DNA of 64,000 nt from Zygnema cylindricum (taxonomy: Eukaryota; Streptophyta; Zygnematophyceae; Zygnematales; Zygnemataceae): NCBI GenBank assembly GCA_037447655.1, contig JBBHKE010003138.1:1-64000 (forward strand). Reading direction: 5' to 3'. A program made the position numbers and the translations under genes. Below are positions 32,935-43,927 of this stretch, one piece after another (the stretch's first letter is position 1; each line of letters opens with the position of its first letter). Under the pieces are notes generated by a model. It had not been told where the DNA came from, did not search any database, and was given only the letters and a program-made list of their open reading frames with translations.

Positions 32935-35895
32935 TCATTTCCCTCGCCCCTCCGTCCCTCTCTCCCTCACTCCCTCTCTTCCTCACTCCCTCTCTCCCCC
33001 TCTCCTTCTTTCCCTCTCTCCCACCTTCCCTCTTTTCCGCTCTCTCTCTCTCCCTCTCCTCTCTCTATCTCTACCTCTCTACCAAACTCCCTCTCCCTAT
33101 CTGTCCCTCCTTTCCTCAACCTCTCTCCCTCTCTCGATTTCGAAACTCTTAGTCTCTCTCTCTCTTTATATCTCCCTCTCTCCCTTTCACCCTCCCTCCC
33201 ACTCTCTTTCCCTTTCTACCTAAATCCCTCTCTCCATCTCTCTCTGCTTCTCTCCCTCTCCCACTCTGCCTCGCTTCCTCTCTAAATCTCGATCTCTCTC
33301 CCTCCCTCACTCCCCCCTACCCCGTCCTCAACCAATCCTCTCCTTTACTCTCCCGCTTAACCTCAATCATTTACTCCCTTCTCTCACACTCTCGATCTCT
33401 CACCTCTCTCCGTCTCTCCCTCTCTTTATCCAACCTCTCTCCTTCTCTCCCTCCCTCCCTCTCCCTATCTCCAACTGTCCCTCCGTCTGTCCCTCTCTCC
33501 CTCCCTCCCACCTTCTATCAATCTCCCTCCCAATCTCTCTCTCAATAACTCCCCTCTCCCCTCTCCCTCTCTTTCACTTCCCTCTTTCTGCTAACTCTCC
33601 CTTCACACTCTCCCCATTCTATCTCCCCAGGTCTCTACTTTTCTCTCTTTTACCAACACCCCCGCCCCTTGTCCCCCACTTTCCCTATCTCCCTATCGAC
33701 CTCCCTTCCACCCCTCTCTCTTCCTCTCTCCTTCTCTTGCCCCCCTCTCCTCCTGTCTTTCCCTCTCCCTCTCTCCCTCTCTCCCTTTCTCCCTCTCTTC
33801 CTTTCTCCCTCTCTCCCTTTTTCCCTCTTTCTCTACCTTTATCCCTCTCTCCCTCCCTCTCTCTATCTCTCCTCCTCTCCATCATTCCCTCTCCCTCATT
33901 CACTCTCTCCCCCTCTCCCTCTCTCTCTCCCTCTCTCCCTCCCTCCCTCTGCCTCTCTCCCACTCTACCTAACTCCCCCTCTGCCTCTCTGCCTCTCTCC
34001 CACTCTCTCTCCTTGCCTGCCTCCCTCCTCTTTCTCTCTCCTACTCTCCCTCTCCCTCTCCCCCCCTCTCCCCCTCTATTCCCCTCTCCCTCTCCGCCTC
34101 TCACTCTCTCCCTCTCTCTCTCCCTCTCTCCCTCTCTCCCTCTCCCCCTCTCACCCTCTCTTCATCTCTCTCTTCATCTCACTCTCTCACTCAATCCGCA
34201 CATCCCTCCCACCCTCTTTCTTTCCGTCCCTCTTTCCATCCAAACCTCTTTCTGTCCTTCCCTCGCTCTCTCTCCCTCTCCCACTTCCTCTCTCTCTCTC
34301 TTACCTCTATCCCTCTTTCTCTCTATCTGCCTCTCTCTCTCTCCCTCTCTCCTTGTCTCCCTAGATCTGTCTCTCCATTTCTCCCTCGTTCCCTCTCTCC
34401 CTCTCCCCCTCTCCCCTTCTCCCTCTCTCCCTATCTCCCGCTCTCCCTCTTTCCCTCTATCCTTCTCTCCCTCTCTCCCAATCCCTCTCTCCCTCTCTCC
34501 ATCCCTCCCTCTCTCCCTCTCTTCCTCTCTCCCTCTCTCCCTCTATTCCTCCCTCTCACCTTCTCTTCCTCTTTCTCTACCTTTATGCCTCTCTCCCTCC
34601 CTCTCTCCTTCTCTCCATCATTCACTCTCCCTCATTCACTCTCTCGCCCTCTTCCTCTCTCTCTCCCTCTCTCCCTTCCTCACTCTCTGCCTCTCTCCCA
34701 ATCTACCTAACTCCCCCTCTACCTCTCTCCCTCTCTCCCTCTCTCCCTCTCCCTCTCTCCCCCTCTCCTCCTCTCTTCCCCTCTCCCCCTCCACCTCTCA
34801 CTCTCTCCCTACTTTCCTCTCGCCCTCTTTCCCTCTCTCCCTCTCACCCTCTCTACATCTCTCTCCCCATCTCCCTCTCTTAATCCATCCACCCATCCCT
34901 CCCACCCTTTTTCTTTCCCTCCCTCTTTCTCTCCAAACCTCTTTCTGTCCTCCTTCCCTCGCTCCCTCCCCCTCTCCCACTTCCTCTCTCTCTCTTCCCT
35001 CTTTCTCTCTCTCCCTCTCTCCCTCTCTCCCTCTCTCCCTCTCTCCCTCTCTCCCTCTATCCCTCTCTCTCTCTCTCTCTCTCTCCCTCTCTCCCTCTCT
35101 CCCTCTCTCCCCCTCTCCCCCTCTCCCTCTCTCTCTCTCCCCCTCTCCCCCTCTCCCTCTCTCCCTCTCTCCCTCTCTCCCTCTCTCCCTCTCTCCCTCT
35201 CTCCCTCTCTCCCTCTCTCCCTCTCTCCCTCTCTACCCCTCTCCCTCTCTACCCCTCTCCCTCTCCCTCTCCTTCTCTCCTTGTCTTTCTAGGTCTGTCT
35301 CTCCATTTCTCCCTCGTTCCCTCTCTCCCTCTCCCCCTCTCCCCTCTTCCCTTCTCCCTCTCTCCCTATCTCCCGCTCTCCCTCTTTCCCTCTATCCTTT
35401 TCTCCCTCTCTCCCAATCCCTCTCTCCCAATCTACCTGACTCCCCGTCTGCCTCTCTGCCTATCTCCCTCTCTCCCTCTCCCTCTCCCCCCCTCTCCCCC
35501 TCTATTCCCCTCTCCCTCTCCGCCTCTCACTCTCTCCCTATCTTCCTTTCGCCCTCTCTCCCTCTATCCCTCTCTTCCTCTCTCCCTCTCTCACTCCATC
35601 CACCCATCTCTCCCACCCTCTTTCATTCCCTCCCTTTTTCTCTCCAAACCTCTTTCTGTCCTTCCCTCTCTTTCTCCCCCTCGCCCCCTTCTCTCTCTCC
35701 CTCTCTTTCCCTTTCCTCCTTCCACTCACCCTTGCTCCCCTCTCTCCATGCTCTATCACCCCAAGTCTCTCTTTTTCCCTCTCTCCCCAATTATCGCTTT
35801 CTCATTCCCATTCTCCACCCCCACTTCCCTCTCTCCTCTCCCTTCCTGCGTCCCTCCCTCCTTTTCTCCCTCCCTCTCTCCCTCTCTTTTGTTTA
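32935..35895. repeat. Three-kilobase pyrimidine tract with CTCTCCCT octamer runs
   Basis: Nearly uninterrupted C/T on the plus strand; (CTCTCCCT)n is cleanest at about 35005-35245. Larger blocks repeat internally: a block near 33900-34460 is echoed near 34620-35410 and again near 35420-35700 (compare the CCAAACCTCTTTCTGTCC phrase at about 34238, 34935 and 35642). The 723-aa frame and its neighbours are artefacts. The tract lies between the last visible LRR exon and the 3' part of the minus-strand membrane-protein gene. Confidence 0.9.
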
Positions 35896-35896
35896 C

Positions 35897-37451
35897 CTTA
35901 TTCACTAGCGGCCCCATTGCCAGAAATAAGTAAAGCCAATATCCATCATGTATCATTGTTTCATTTTCTAAACTCCTCGGTAAATGCTTCATTGCGTATT
36001 TAAATCCTCCAATGGAAGTGGCACTACAAGACAGAATAATCCATGGAGCGGCACTTTGCGGAAAGCAAAGGGAGAGGGAGGCCACATAGAGACAAAAAAG
36101 CCAGAAACAGAGCTCCCATAGAGGCTCCAACTTAGATAGGAGGTGGTAGAGTTGGACAGCCACTATGCTTATCCAGGCGAGGATTGGTCTGGGGAGGGAG
36201 ATGGTGGGGAGTGGAGAGGTAGAGGAGAGGGAGAGGAGAGGAAATGGAGAGGAAGAGCAGAGGGAGAGGAGAGTAGAGGGAGAGAAGAGGGAGGGGAATC
36301 GGAGAGAAGAAGAAGAGGAGTGGGGAGGGAGAAAGGAAGGAGAGGGAGGGAGATGTGTTATTGGATGATCAAACACTGTAAGGACGAAAAGTGATGGTGT
36401 TATTAGAAAGGGAATAAAAATAAAGGAGGAAAATCGGACAGGGAAATAAAAATTGTTGCAACATGGGAACTCTTTGAATAATGAGAAAAGGTAACGATTT
36501 AAAAATATGTTTCAAGAAGCCAAACGCTATTTAAGCAAAAAGACAAACTAATTTGACTGGACCAGACTTGATCAAGCCAACCTCATTGGACGAAAAGGGT
36601 TCGATGAATTGAAGGTAAAAGCACCAAAATAAAAAAAACTGAACTTGTGCGCACTAAAAAAAAGTTTGCACTAATGCGCTATTGGTACGAACTATAAACA
36701 AAATGAATACCGCTCAGAATTATAAAATGTGATGTCAATGTGACAAATCCGTGTACGCAATCATATTGAACAAACAGAAAATACTAGAAATAGATAATCC
36801 CTTGTAATAAGGGAGAGGAGAGAGAGGAGAGGATAGGGAGAGGAGGCCAAGGTAGAAGCGGAGGGGGAAGGTATATAAGGAGTAGGGGGGAGGGATGGAG
36901 TCGGAGAGAGGGATGGGGAGGCTGGTTAAGACGGAAAGCGAGTGAGTGTGAGAGGCGGACAAAGAAAAACCAAAAAAACCAACAGAAAGAAAACCATTTC
37001 CACTACCTAATGAAACATGACCGTTGTAAGAGGAAAACAAAAGATAATGAAAAAAAAGGCAAACAAAGAATCAACACAAATGTATAAACTTACGATGCAA
37101 TGGCAAGAAAGACGGGTACAATGGTAGCAACAACTCCACAAATTCCCAAAAACCACAGAAAATTTACAAAAGTAAAAAATTGCCAAAGCCAGTCCGTGAT
37201 CCGATTTTTTGATTCTTCTTTATCAAAGACTTCGATGACTTTTCCAAGGTTTATAAGAGTTTCCCTGTATAACCCATATTTAGAAAGACAACAAAAAAAG
37301 AACGTGAGAAAACATTTTTCCATTTGAGACAAGCAAAGCAATTGAATGAAAAGCAAAGCAAGTTGAATGAGACAAGTTTTAAGTGAATGGCAATTTGTTT
37401 CCCATTATAAAAATACTACAATAGATGGAAAATCATAAGTGCATGCAGAAG

Positions 37452-37522
<71 letters not shown>

Positions 37523-39852
37523 ATACAAATATATATATATGAATATATATGAATATATATAATATATATATGTATGTATATATATATATACATACATACG
37601 CATGTACATGTATATGCGCATATATACATATGTATTATTTATATTAATGCATATGTGTCAATAGGGTGGGCCTTAATTTTTTTTTTTGTTTTATCGTGGA
37701 TCCAAAAAATAATAGGGAGGGGAGAGAAGAGGGATGAGGGCGTGGATTAGGGAGCGGAGGGGGAGGGGAGGGCGAGAGGGAGGGAGACAAATGAGTTGTA
37801 ATTGACAAGATTATGACAATGATAATATTATTAATTTAAAGAAATGGGAGATACTATCTAAAAACATACTTGTTTAAATAATCGATCGGAACTCCAAGAA
37901 TGTTCGCGACTTCGGCCAAAATTTCAGTTTCCAACGAATCAGGAGCTTCGATTCGGGCAGCTGCCTGGCCGACAAAAAATGATGAAGTTCGATTTTTGGG
38001 GATAAGCCTCAGTTGCTGCCCAAAAATAAACACACAATATTAATGGTCATAAATAATCAAAAAAATCTGTGTGTAAATAAACATTTATACATATATATAC
38101 ATAAATATTTTATATATACAATATATATGCATATAAATATATGTATTTACGTGCACATGAATATATCTATATGTGCATACAGACAAATATTAAAACATGA
38201 ATGAAAATAAACACAGGTAGTTTTCAATCTTGCCGCAATTTTTTATGCACCATTTAACACAATTATCCTTTTCATAGCTTGACAATTTTTTTATTTTTTT
38301 TTAATATGCATATGCGTGAATTTCAAACTTTTATACAGGAAATCAGAAACTGAGTACTACCATAAACCATGTAGACAAAAATTGAACAAAGAAAAGAAAA
38401 ATGTAAGACAAAGGGGCAAAAAACTTCCATTCAAAGGAAAACGCCCCAAGAGAAAAAGGAGATTACAAAAGAGAATCAGAAATAATAAAACAAAAAATTG
38501 AAATTATTGTAACAACATAACATAATAAAATGTATATACCTTATCAGTTAACGGAGATTTCTGCAAAATTGAAACAGCATCCGATATATTTTGCGAAATC
38601 GACGGACTATTTAAACCTCGAGAGTTGTACAAAGGCCAAGGGAGGATTTTTCCAACCTCTGAATCACCATCCCTCCCCCTCACCCCCCATAAGTTTGTCT
38701 TCTTGAGAGTAATATTCCAATCTAATTCTAGGTCTTATGTTTTTTTGTCATTACTCAATAAGGATTGGATATCCAACAGTTAAATGTCAAGTATGATTTT
38801 CTGTATGGATTGCTCGATAAGGATATTTTTACGAAACAACCAAATGGATATATAATAAAATTAGACGAACACCTTCCGTGCTATCTTAAAAAATCTATCT
38901 ATCTCTGGTTTTCTAAATCGACTTCTATCTGTTTGAACAATTTCTAGACGAGTACGGACATGATGTTTACATACGGATCGATTTTATTATGTACTATTTT
39001 TTTACGGCATACTCGAAGCCGCACGAAATAAATGGGTGCGGACCCACCAGAACCTACATCGAGCTAGCCCTCTACCGCCCCCTCCCCCTCCCTATCCCTA
39101 TCCCCCTCACCCTTCTCCCTCACTTTTTCTCCCTTTCCCTCTCCCTCTCTCTCCCCTTTCTCTCCTCCTCTCACTCCCCATCCCTCTCCCCCTCTTCCTC
39201 CCTGCTTTCCCCCTCGTTCGCTCTCCTGTCCTTCGCCTTCCCCACCTTTCTCCCTCCCTCTCTTCATCCTATCCTCCCAAGCCCCCTCCAAGTTCTTCCT
39301 ATCACTTCTCCTTCAATTTCCCCTGCCTTTCACTTCCCTTGTCCTCTCTCCCCCTTTCCCTGCTTCCCTCATTCTTCCCTTGCATATAATCCTTCCCATA
39401 TTCTCTCATCTCCCTCTCTGCCTCCTTCCCTCCCTCCATTTTTCCCTCTCTTTTCACCGTCCTCCACCCTCCTCTTTCTACTTTCAAGCCTCCACCCTCC
39501 AACCACTTGCTTTCTCCTTCCACCCTTTTGCCTCCTTCCTCCTCCCTCCTCCCTCCACTCTCCTCCCTCTTCCTTCCCACCCTTACCCGTCCTCCCTCCT
39601 CCCTCCTCCCTCCTCCCTCCTCCCTTCTCCTCCCTCCCTCCTCGCTCCTCCCTCCTGCCTCCTCCTCTCTCTTCATACTCCTCTCACCCACTTCCTCCAG
39701 CCCTTCTTCCCTCCTACCCCCCCGTCCCCTTAACTTTCCCTCCCCTCTCCCCGCTTACCTCTCGGGTAAAACGCAATCGCCCAGTTTCCCGCCACAAACG
39801 CAAAAGGACAAACGAGGCACGTGAGAACCGCCAGCCAGACAGGTGACGTCAT
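35897..39852 (-). CDS. Five-exon gene for an unrecognised secretory-pathway membrane protein (3' end not found)
   Basis: Exons by minus order: 39852-39759 (ATG, signal peptide [15 protein letters not shown]... ending FYPR plus one base), 38658-38540 ([14 protein letters not shown] ... SPLTDK), 38015-37870 ([20 protein letters not shown] ... [10 protein letters not shown]), 37264-37094 ([19 protein letters not shown], then a hydrophobic span [20 protein letters not shown]) and 36188-35897 ([47 protein letters not shown]). Every junction has GT/AG borders and matching phase (1, 0, 2, 2), and no stop occurs inside any exon, so the gene looks intact. The product would enter the ER and have about four membrane segments after a luminal domain of about 120 residues. 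I do not recognise the family. The last exon ends at AATAAG|GTAAAC; the following exon must lie in or beyond the pyrimidine tract. Confidence 0.75.
36170..36360. repeat. GA-rich tract at an intron 3' end
   Basis: GGGAGAGGAGAGG-type sequence on the plus strand, so pyrimidine-rich in the sense of the membrane-protein gene, directly upstream of its 36188 acceptor. Confidence 0.7.
37455..37640. repeat. AT dinucleotide microsatellite
   Basis: A run of (AT)n of about 55 bp, then GAATATATAT and TGTATGTATA variants. It lies in an intron (37265-37869) of the membrane-protein gene. The 74- and 62-aa IYIYIY frames are artefacts. Confidence 0.9.
39060..39758. repeat. Pyrimidine tract in first intron of the membrane-protein gene
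   Basis: CCTCCCT and CTCCCTCC low complexity on the plus strand, hence purine-rich in the sense of the gene, beginning directly at its first donor (39758). The 285-aa plus frame is an artefact. Confidence 0.8.
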
Positions 39853-39954
39853 TTTTTCGTCTTCTTCCTCAAAGTCCATTTTTTTTTATTTTTTATTTTC
39901 TTTTCTTTCTTTTTTGCGGCTTCTCCCCTTTCGATTGAGTTGATATAGGAGTAG

Positions 39955-40160
39955 TGGAATGTGGGGAGAAAACTATAGAGGGAGAGGGAGAGAAAGAGGG
40001 AGAAGGAGGGGGAGAGAAAGAGAAAGAGAAAGAGGAGAGGGAGAGAAAGAGAAAGAGAAAGAGGGAGAGGGAGAGAAAGAGGGAGGAGGGGGAGAGAGTG
40101 AGAGGGGGAGGGAGAGAGAGCGAGGGAGAGGGTGAGTGGGAGGGGAAGAGGGAGGATTGA
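39955..40160. repeat. GA-rich tract upstream of the membrane-protein gene
   Basis: GAGAAAGAGGGAGA-type repeats about 100 bp upstream of the start codon at 39852; possibly the promoter region. No TATA or CAAT box was recognised with confidence. Confidence 0.6.
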
Positions 40161-40349
40161 TACAGACTGGAAACTACAAACAAATTACCACATTCTTAAA
40201 TTAAACTACGATTGTCATTTTCAACTTCTCAAATAAGTCATAAAGAACAGAAAAATACTATAAACAAATATACATAATACAATGGTTTTTTTTAATGTCA
40301 GACAGCATTTCCTTCTCACAGAACTTCCTTTCACACACGGGAAAAAAGG

Positions 40350-40525
40350 TTTTATTTCCCTTCCCTTCCCTTCACTTCGCTTCTCTTCTTTTCCCTTTCT
40401 TTCCCTTCGCTTCCCTTCCCTTACCTTCGCTTCTCTTCACTTCCTTCCCTTTCCCTTCCCTTCGCTTCTCTTCCCTTTCCTTCGTTTACATTCCTTTCCC
40501 TTCACTTCTCTTCCCTTCCCAACCT
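40350..40525. repeat. CTTCCCTTCGC minisatellite
   Basis: Imperfect repeats of CCCTT and CGCTTCTCTT pentamers and decamers. Frames reading PSLRFSSFPF are artefacts. Confidence 0.75.
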
Positions 40526-40599
40526 TTCCTACATGGGTTCTTTTTACTCAGTTTAAACTGTTGGATACATGCGTTTTTCCAAAAGATTTTTGACTACCC

Positions 40600-40787
40600 T
40601 CTCCCTCTCTCGCACTCTTGATATTCTAAAAGAGGGCCAAAGGAAGGGAGAGGGAGAGGTCTCTCTCTCTCTCCCTCTCTCCCTCTCTCCCTCTCCCTCC
40701 CTCTCCCTTCTTCCTCTCCCTTTCTCCTTTAAATAATTGAGGGTTTTAAAGAAAGGGGGAGAGAGAGAAAAAGAGAGGAAGAGAGAA

Positions 40788-40828
<41 letters not shown>

Positions 40829-40830
40829 CT
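40600..40830. repeat. CT tract followed by GA tract
   Basis: CTCTCCCT (about 40655-40735) followed by GAGAGAGA (about 40757-40825); the two could pair as a long imperfect hairpin. Confidence 0.65.
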
Positions 40831-41327
40831 CCGTGACAGTTTTGAAATACTTGTATGTTATTATCATACAACTTAAGCACCGTATATGTCATTTAAGAAA
40901 CGCAACAAATAATATTAATTAATACTAATATTAATATGATTTAATATTTCCCCGCTTTTGCACTTTTGTACTTTTGTAACTTTGTATTTTTGCAGGTCAG
41001 ATAACGTCAGTTGACCGTAACAGAAATGACAACAAAAATCGCAATGTGTTAAAAATTGAAAGGGGGGAAGAGGGAGGGAGAAGAGGATAGTCAAACAGAG
41101 AAATGGAAGAGAACACATTAGACAGGCGGAAAGAGGAGTTGACATTGAAAAGAAGACAAAAATAAAAAACCATAACACAATAACAGCAAAGAACCCCAAC
41201 CCAACTACTCGGAAAACCAAAATGCAGCAATCAATACACAACTCTAGATAAAACCATCCAAAAAACCAAAAAACCATCCAAAAAACCAAACAAAAAACCA
41301 AGTCCTGAAGCGTGAAAGATCTTCACC

Positions 41328-41472
41328 TGGGCTCCATTCTTAGGACGACACCGTTTGCTTCAATCGTCAAAGTCATTACTTTTTTCATCGACTCCGGGCT
41401 CGAAAACTCGACAAACACCGAGCCTTTAAAGTCTTTGCTGAACGGGTGACGTCGCAAACGGACGCTCCGAAC
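41328..41472 (-). CDS. Exon of a La-like RNA-recognition-motif protein
   Basis: The minus strand reads VRSVRLRRHPFSKDFKGSVF and then VEFSSPESMKKVM, ending VVLRMEP. This has the RNP1 shape (K-G-x-[VI]-F-V-x-F) and the R-x-R-R ... F-K-G-S-[VI]-F-V pattern of RRM1 of La and La-related proteins, which bind Pol III transcripts ending in U-runs. Splice borders AATCAG|GTTCGG and GCCCAG|GTGAAG delimit 145 nt. Upstream exons with the La motif would lie in or beyond the assembly gap at 41947-42012; the downstream exon was not found. La-like is a judgement from pattern; another single-RRM protein is possible. No lesion is visible. Confidence 0.6.
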
Positions 41473-41514
41473 CTGATTCCAAACCTCCGACCAAACCACA
41501 AACCCAAAAAAAGA

Positions 41515-41612
41515 AAACACAAAACTGTCACGATCACCACATACCAAAAAAAAAACAAAAAACTGTTAAAATCACCACATACCAAAAAAAAAACAGAAAA
41601 CTGTCACCATCT
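41515..41612. repeat. Three tandem copies of about 44 bp next to the RRM exon
   Basis: Units contain AACTGTCA, ATCACCACATACC and a run of A. They lie in the intron just upstream of the RRM exon. Confidence 0.7.
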
Positions 41613-41946
41613 GTGCCATAGAAAGGCTGAGGGCAAACGTCTTCCACGTCACATCACGTCATGAGTACGACAACAAAATGAGAATTTCCAACAATTCAGA
41701 ACTAAATTTCTATTTGTGGAAAGTAAAAAGGTTCACCAGTCACTCTTTCTTTTTTTTTTTGACGAAGGTAGAAAACAAGTCAAGACAGTCACGGGAAAGC
41801 TTTGTTTCAAATACAAGCGATCAATACTTAATCAAATTGCAGCGAGGAAACGAAACCTGTTCACTTCTGCCTGCTTGGAATCTACAGCTTGAGAGAGAGA
41901 GAGGGGGAGATAGTGACAGAGGGGAGAGAGAGAGAGAGAGAGAGAG

Positions 41947-42012
41947 NNNNNNNNNNNNNNNNNNNNNNNNNNNNNNNNNNNNNNNNNNNNNNNNNNNNNN
42001 NNNNNNNNNNNN
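41947..42012. other. Assembly gap (66 N)
   Basis: Run of N between a GAGAGA microsatellite and an LTR relic. Its true length is unknown. Frames reading through it are meaningless. Confidence 1.
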
Positions 42013-42475
42013 GGCCGTAATATCGGCGTTCTCCGGTATCAAATAATGTGGCGCACGTGGCACCGCGTGACGCTATCTCCGTATGCCGCCAAAAGCTCAC
42101 TTCGCGTGGCGGCTATAATGCCGGCCGTCCGATCAAAACATATTTTACACGGTTTAGATTCGCGTACATGCAGGAGTTGTTCCTTTTGGTTAGTCTGCTG
42201 TTAATTAGCTGTTGCGTTAATATTTAAATATTTATAAAACCCTACACGTTTATCGTTTCGTAACGCCTTAATGGTTAAGGCGTTAGACTATAGAGATTTT
42301 AGAGGTCGTCGGTTCAAATCTAGACTTAGGCATCATTTTAGTAAAATACCCTTTACTTCAAAAACTGCCACTTTCTAAATATGGCGGCAGCCATGGCGCG
42401 CCTTTGATCCTCACTCTCTTTCTTTAAAGCAAAACTAAAATAGGGAAGTGAACTATAAATTACCACTTTTCAACA
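42013..42475 (-). mobile_element. Relic LTR of the tRNA-module family, truncated at the assembly gap
   Basis: On the minus strand it begins TGTTGAAAAGTGGTAATTTA at 42475, close to the start of the solo LTR at 5674 (TGTTGAAAAGTGATATTTT). It shares CAGCCATGGC, TTTATAAAACCCTA and the CCGCCAAAA region with the 52-56 kb LTRs. The 3' end is lost at the gap. Confidence 0.65.
42262..42335 (+). promoter_or_regulatory. tRNA-Ser/Leu-like module in the LTR relic
   Basis: CTTAATGGTTAAGGCGTTAGAC closely resembles the D-arm of class II tRNAs (Ser or Leu), and GTCGGTTCAAATC resembles a B-box with T-loop. It is the least diverged tRNA-like copy in this LTR family and hints at the origin of the module. Confidence 0.6.
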
Positions 42476-43927
42476 AAGGTTTCAAAAATGTTTAATGTAC
42501 GACAACGAGCCAAATTGAATATGATCGCAAGTTTTCAACGTTTTTAGTGTTCCATCATCTCGTTCACCGTCATACAAAGCATCTAATCAATCAAGTGTTT
42601 CAAGTACTCGAACGGAAAAGTACCAATACGTTTTTCGGCATTATATTGACCAATATTTAATCAAGTCGTGTCAATAAATTAATGTACGTCCCATCTACAC
42701 GTTTCGTTACAGTTAGTACACTTAAGCTGTTATTTCACACGCTAAAAATTGTGGATTCTTGAAACGCAGTGTCTATATGTTATGTGTGTACCAGCCGAAT
42801 AACATGAATATATGCATGAACGTGCGTGAATGTACATTTTTCCTTTCATGAATACAATTGTACGTTGTAATTCTATTTCAAAAATCAAATTTGAGGGTCG
42901 ATGGATGGCAAAGAAAACGCAAATGGATCTGTAGGAATAATTTGCGGTGGATTTTTATCCACCCTATTAGGAGGCACATGGCCTATACACCTTGTAAGGT
43001 TAATTTCTCGTCCATCAAACAAACTAAGAGCCATCATCCATTAGGCGTTTCTAGTAATCGTACGGACACGTTTACTGTATGTTATCTTTTTAACACTTAT
43101 CCATAAGGTTGTGCCGATAAAGCGCCTATTGACTACGTGCTTCATTTCAATTGGAACCATGTAGGTTCCTCTTCAAACCGCCGAGAATATTAAAATATTT
43201 GAAAAGCAAAAAATGTGAACAATGTATCTGTGCGATCCTCCGAAATTTAAGATTTGTAAAACCGTATTAAGTTTTGACTTTTGTATGTACTTTATCACTA
43301 TATAAATTATGCCATTATAATTTCAATGGAAAGTCTTATCCTCCAAGGAAACGAAATGTGAGAGAATATCTAGATCAATTTGAATACACCTTGTACGAAG
43401 GCACATGGCCTTTGCCAAATGTTAAGTTGTCATTGCTCATCCGCCGTAGATGGTATCTTTTCTTTCATAGTGTACCAATGGACGCGACCAATGTGTGGCG
43501 AGTGTCTTTTTGGAGATAGTTGAGGAGACTATCACGACATTACACAGAAAGAGCGTGTGCTTTGAAAACTCAAAATCGGACGATCAAAACTTTCGCAAAA
43601 GTTTGGAGAACCTTGCCAAATCTCCGATAAACATGTTTTGTAAAACAAAGAAAAAATTAGCATGGCTTAGTATGTAAAGGAACATTTTCCAGTTAACAAC
43701 CTCACTTTTTGCCTGATGAAACCCCACCATCACTTATACTTCTTTACAAGTTTACACAAATACTTATTTTACATGTCTAATTTGCGGCGTGTCACATGTT
43801 CATTGGATATAGTCGTTGATGCAAAATAGAAAAACACGGAAATGGTATCAATACATACAACATCTAATATCAATCTCACTTTGACAATGATAAAATATGA
43901 GAAATGATAATTGCACTAACAGTTTTC
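42476..43927. other. Unassigned AT-rich DNA with a repeated AGGCACATGGCCT phrase
   Basis: No supported gene. Two sections (about 42890-43030 and 43325-43460) share ACACCTTGTA, AGGCACATGGCCT and downstream CATC words, suggesting an old internal duplication. The 81-82 aa frames there show no domain. Confidence 0.4.

Noticed and set aside
33600-35300. Further LRR exons after 32920 (for example after CCCCAG at about 33630 and CTAG at about 35292)
   Set aside because: The sequence after these AGs continues as pyrimidine repeat and lacks the LRR pattern.
33669-35933. 723-aa and 231-aa frames and their minus-strand Arg/Glu/Gly shadows
   Set aside because: Pure pyrimidine repeat translation; no domain, and the composition is identical to untranslated tracts.
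37405-37629. IYIYIY-type peptides
   Set aside because: Translation of an AT microsatellite.
41678-42100. Frames running through the N gap
   Set aside because: Half of each is undefined sequence, and the rest is a GA microsatellite.
42858-43677. Frames of 60-82 aa with a shared GTWP phrase
   Set aside because: The DNA phrase AGGCACATGGCCT is repeated, but the surrounding frames are not in register; treated as a repeat, not a gene.
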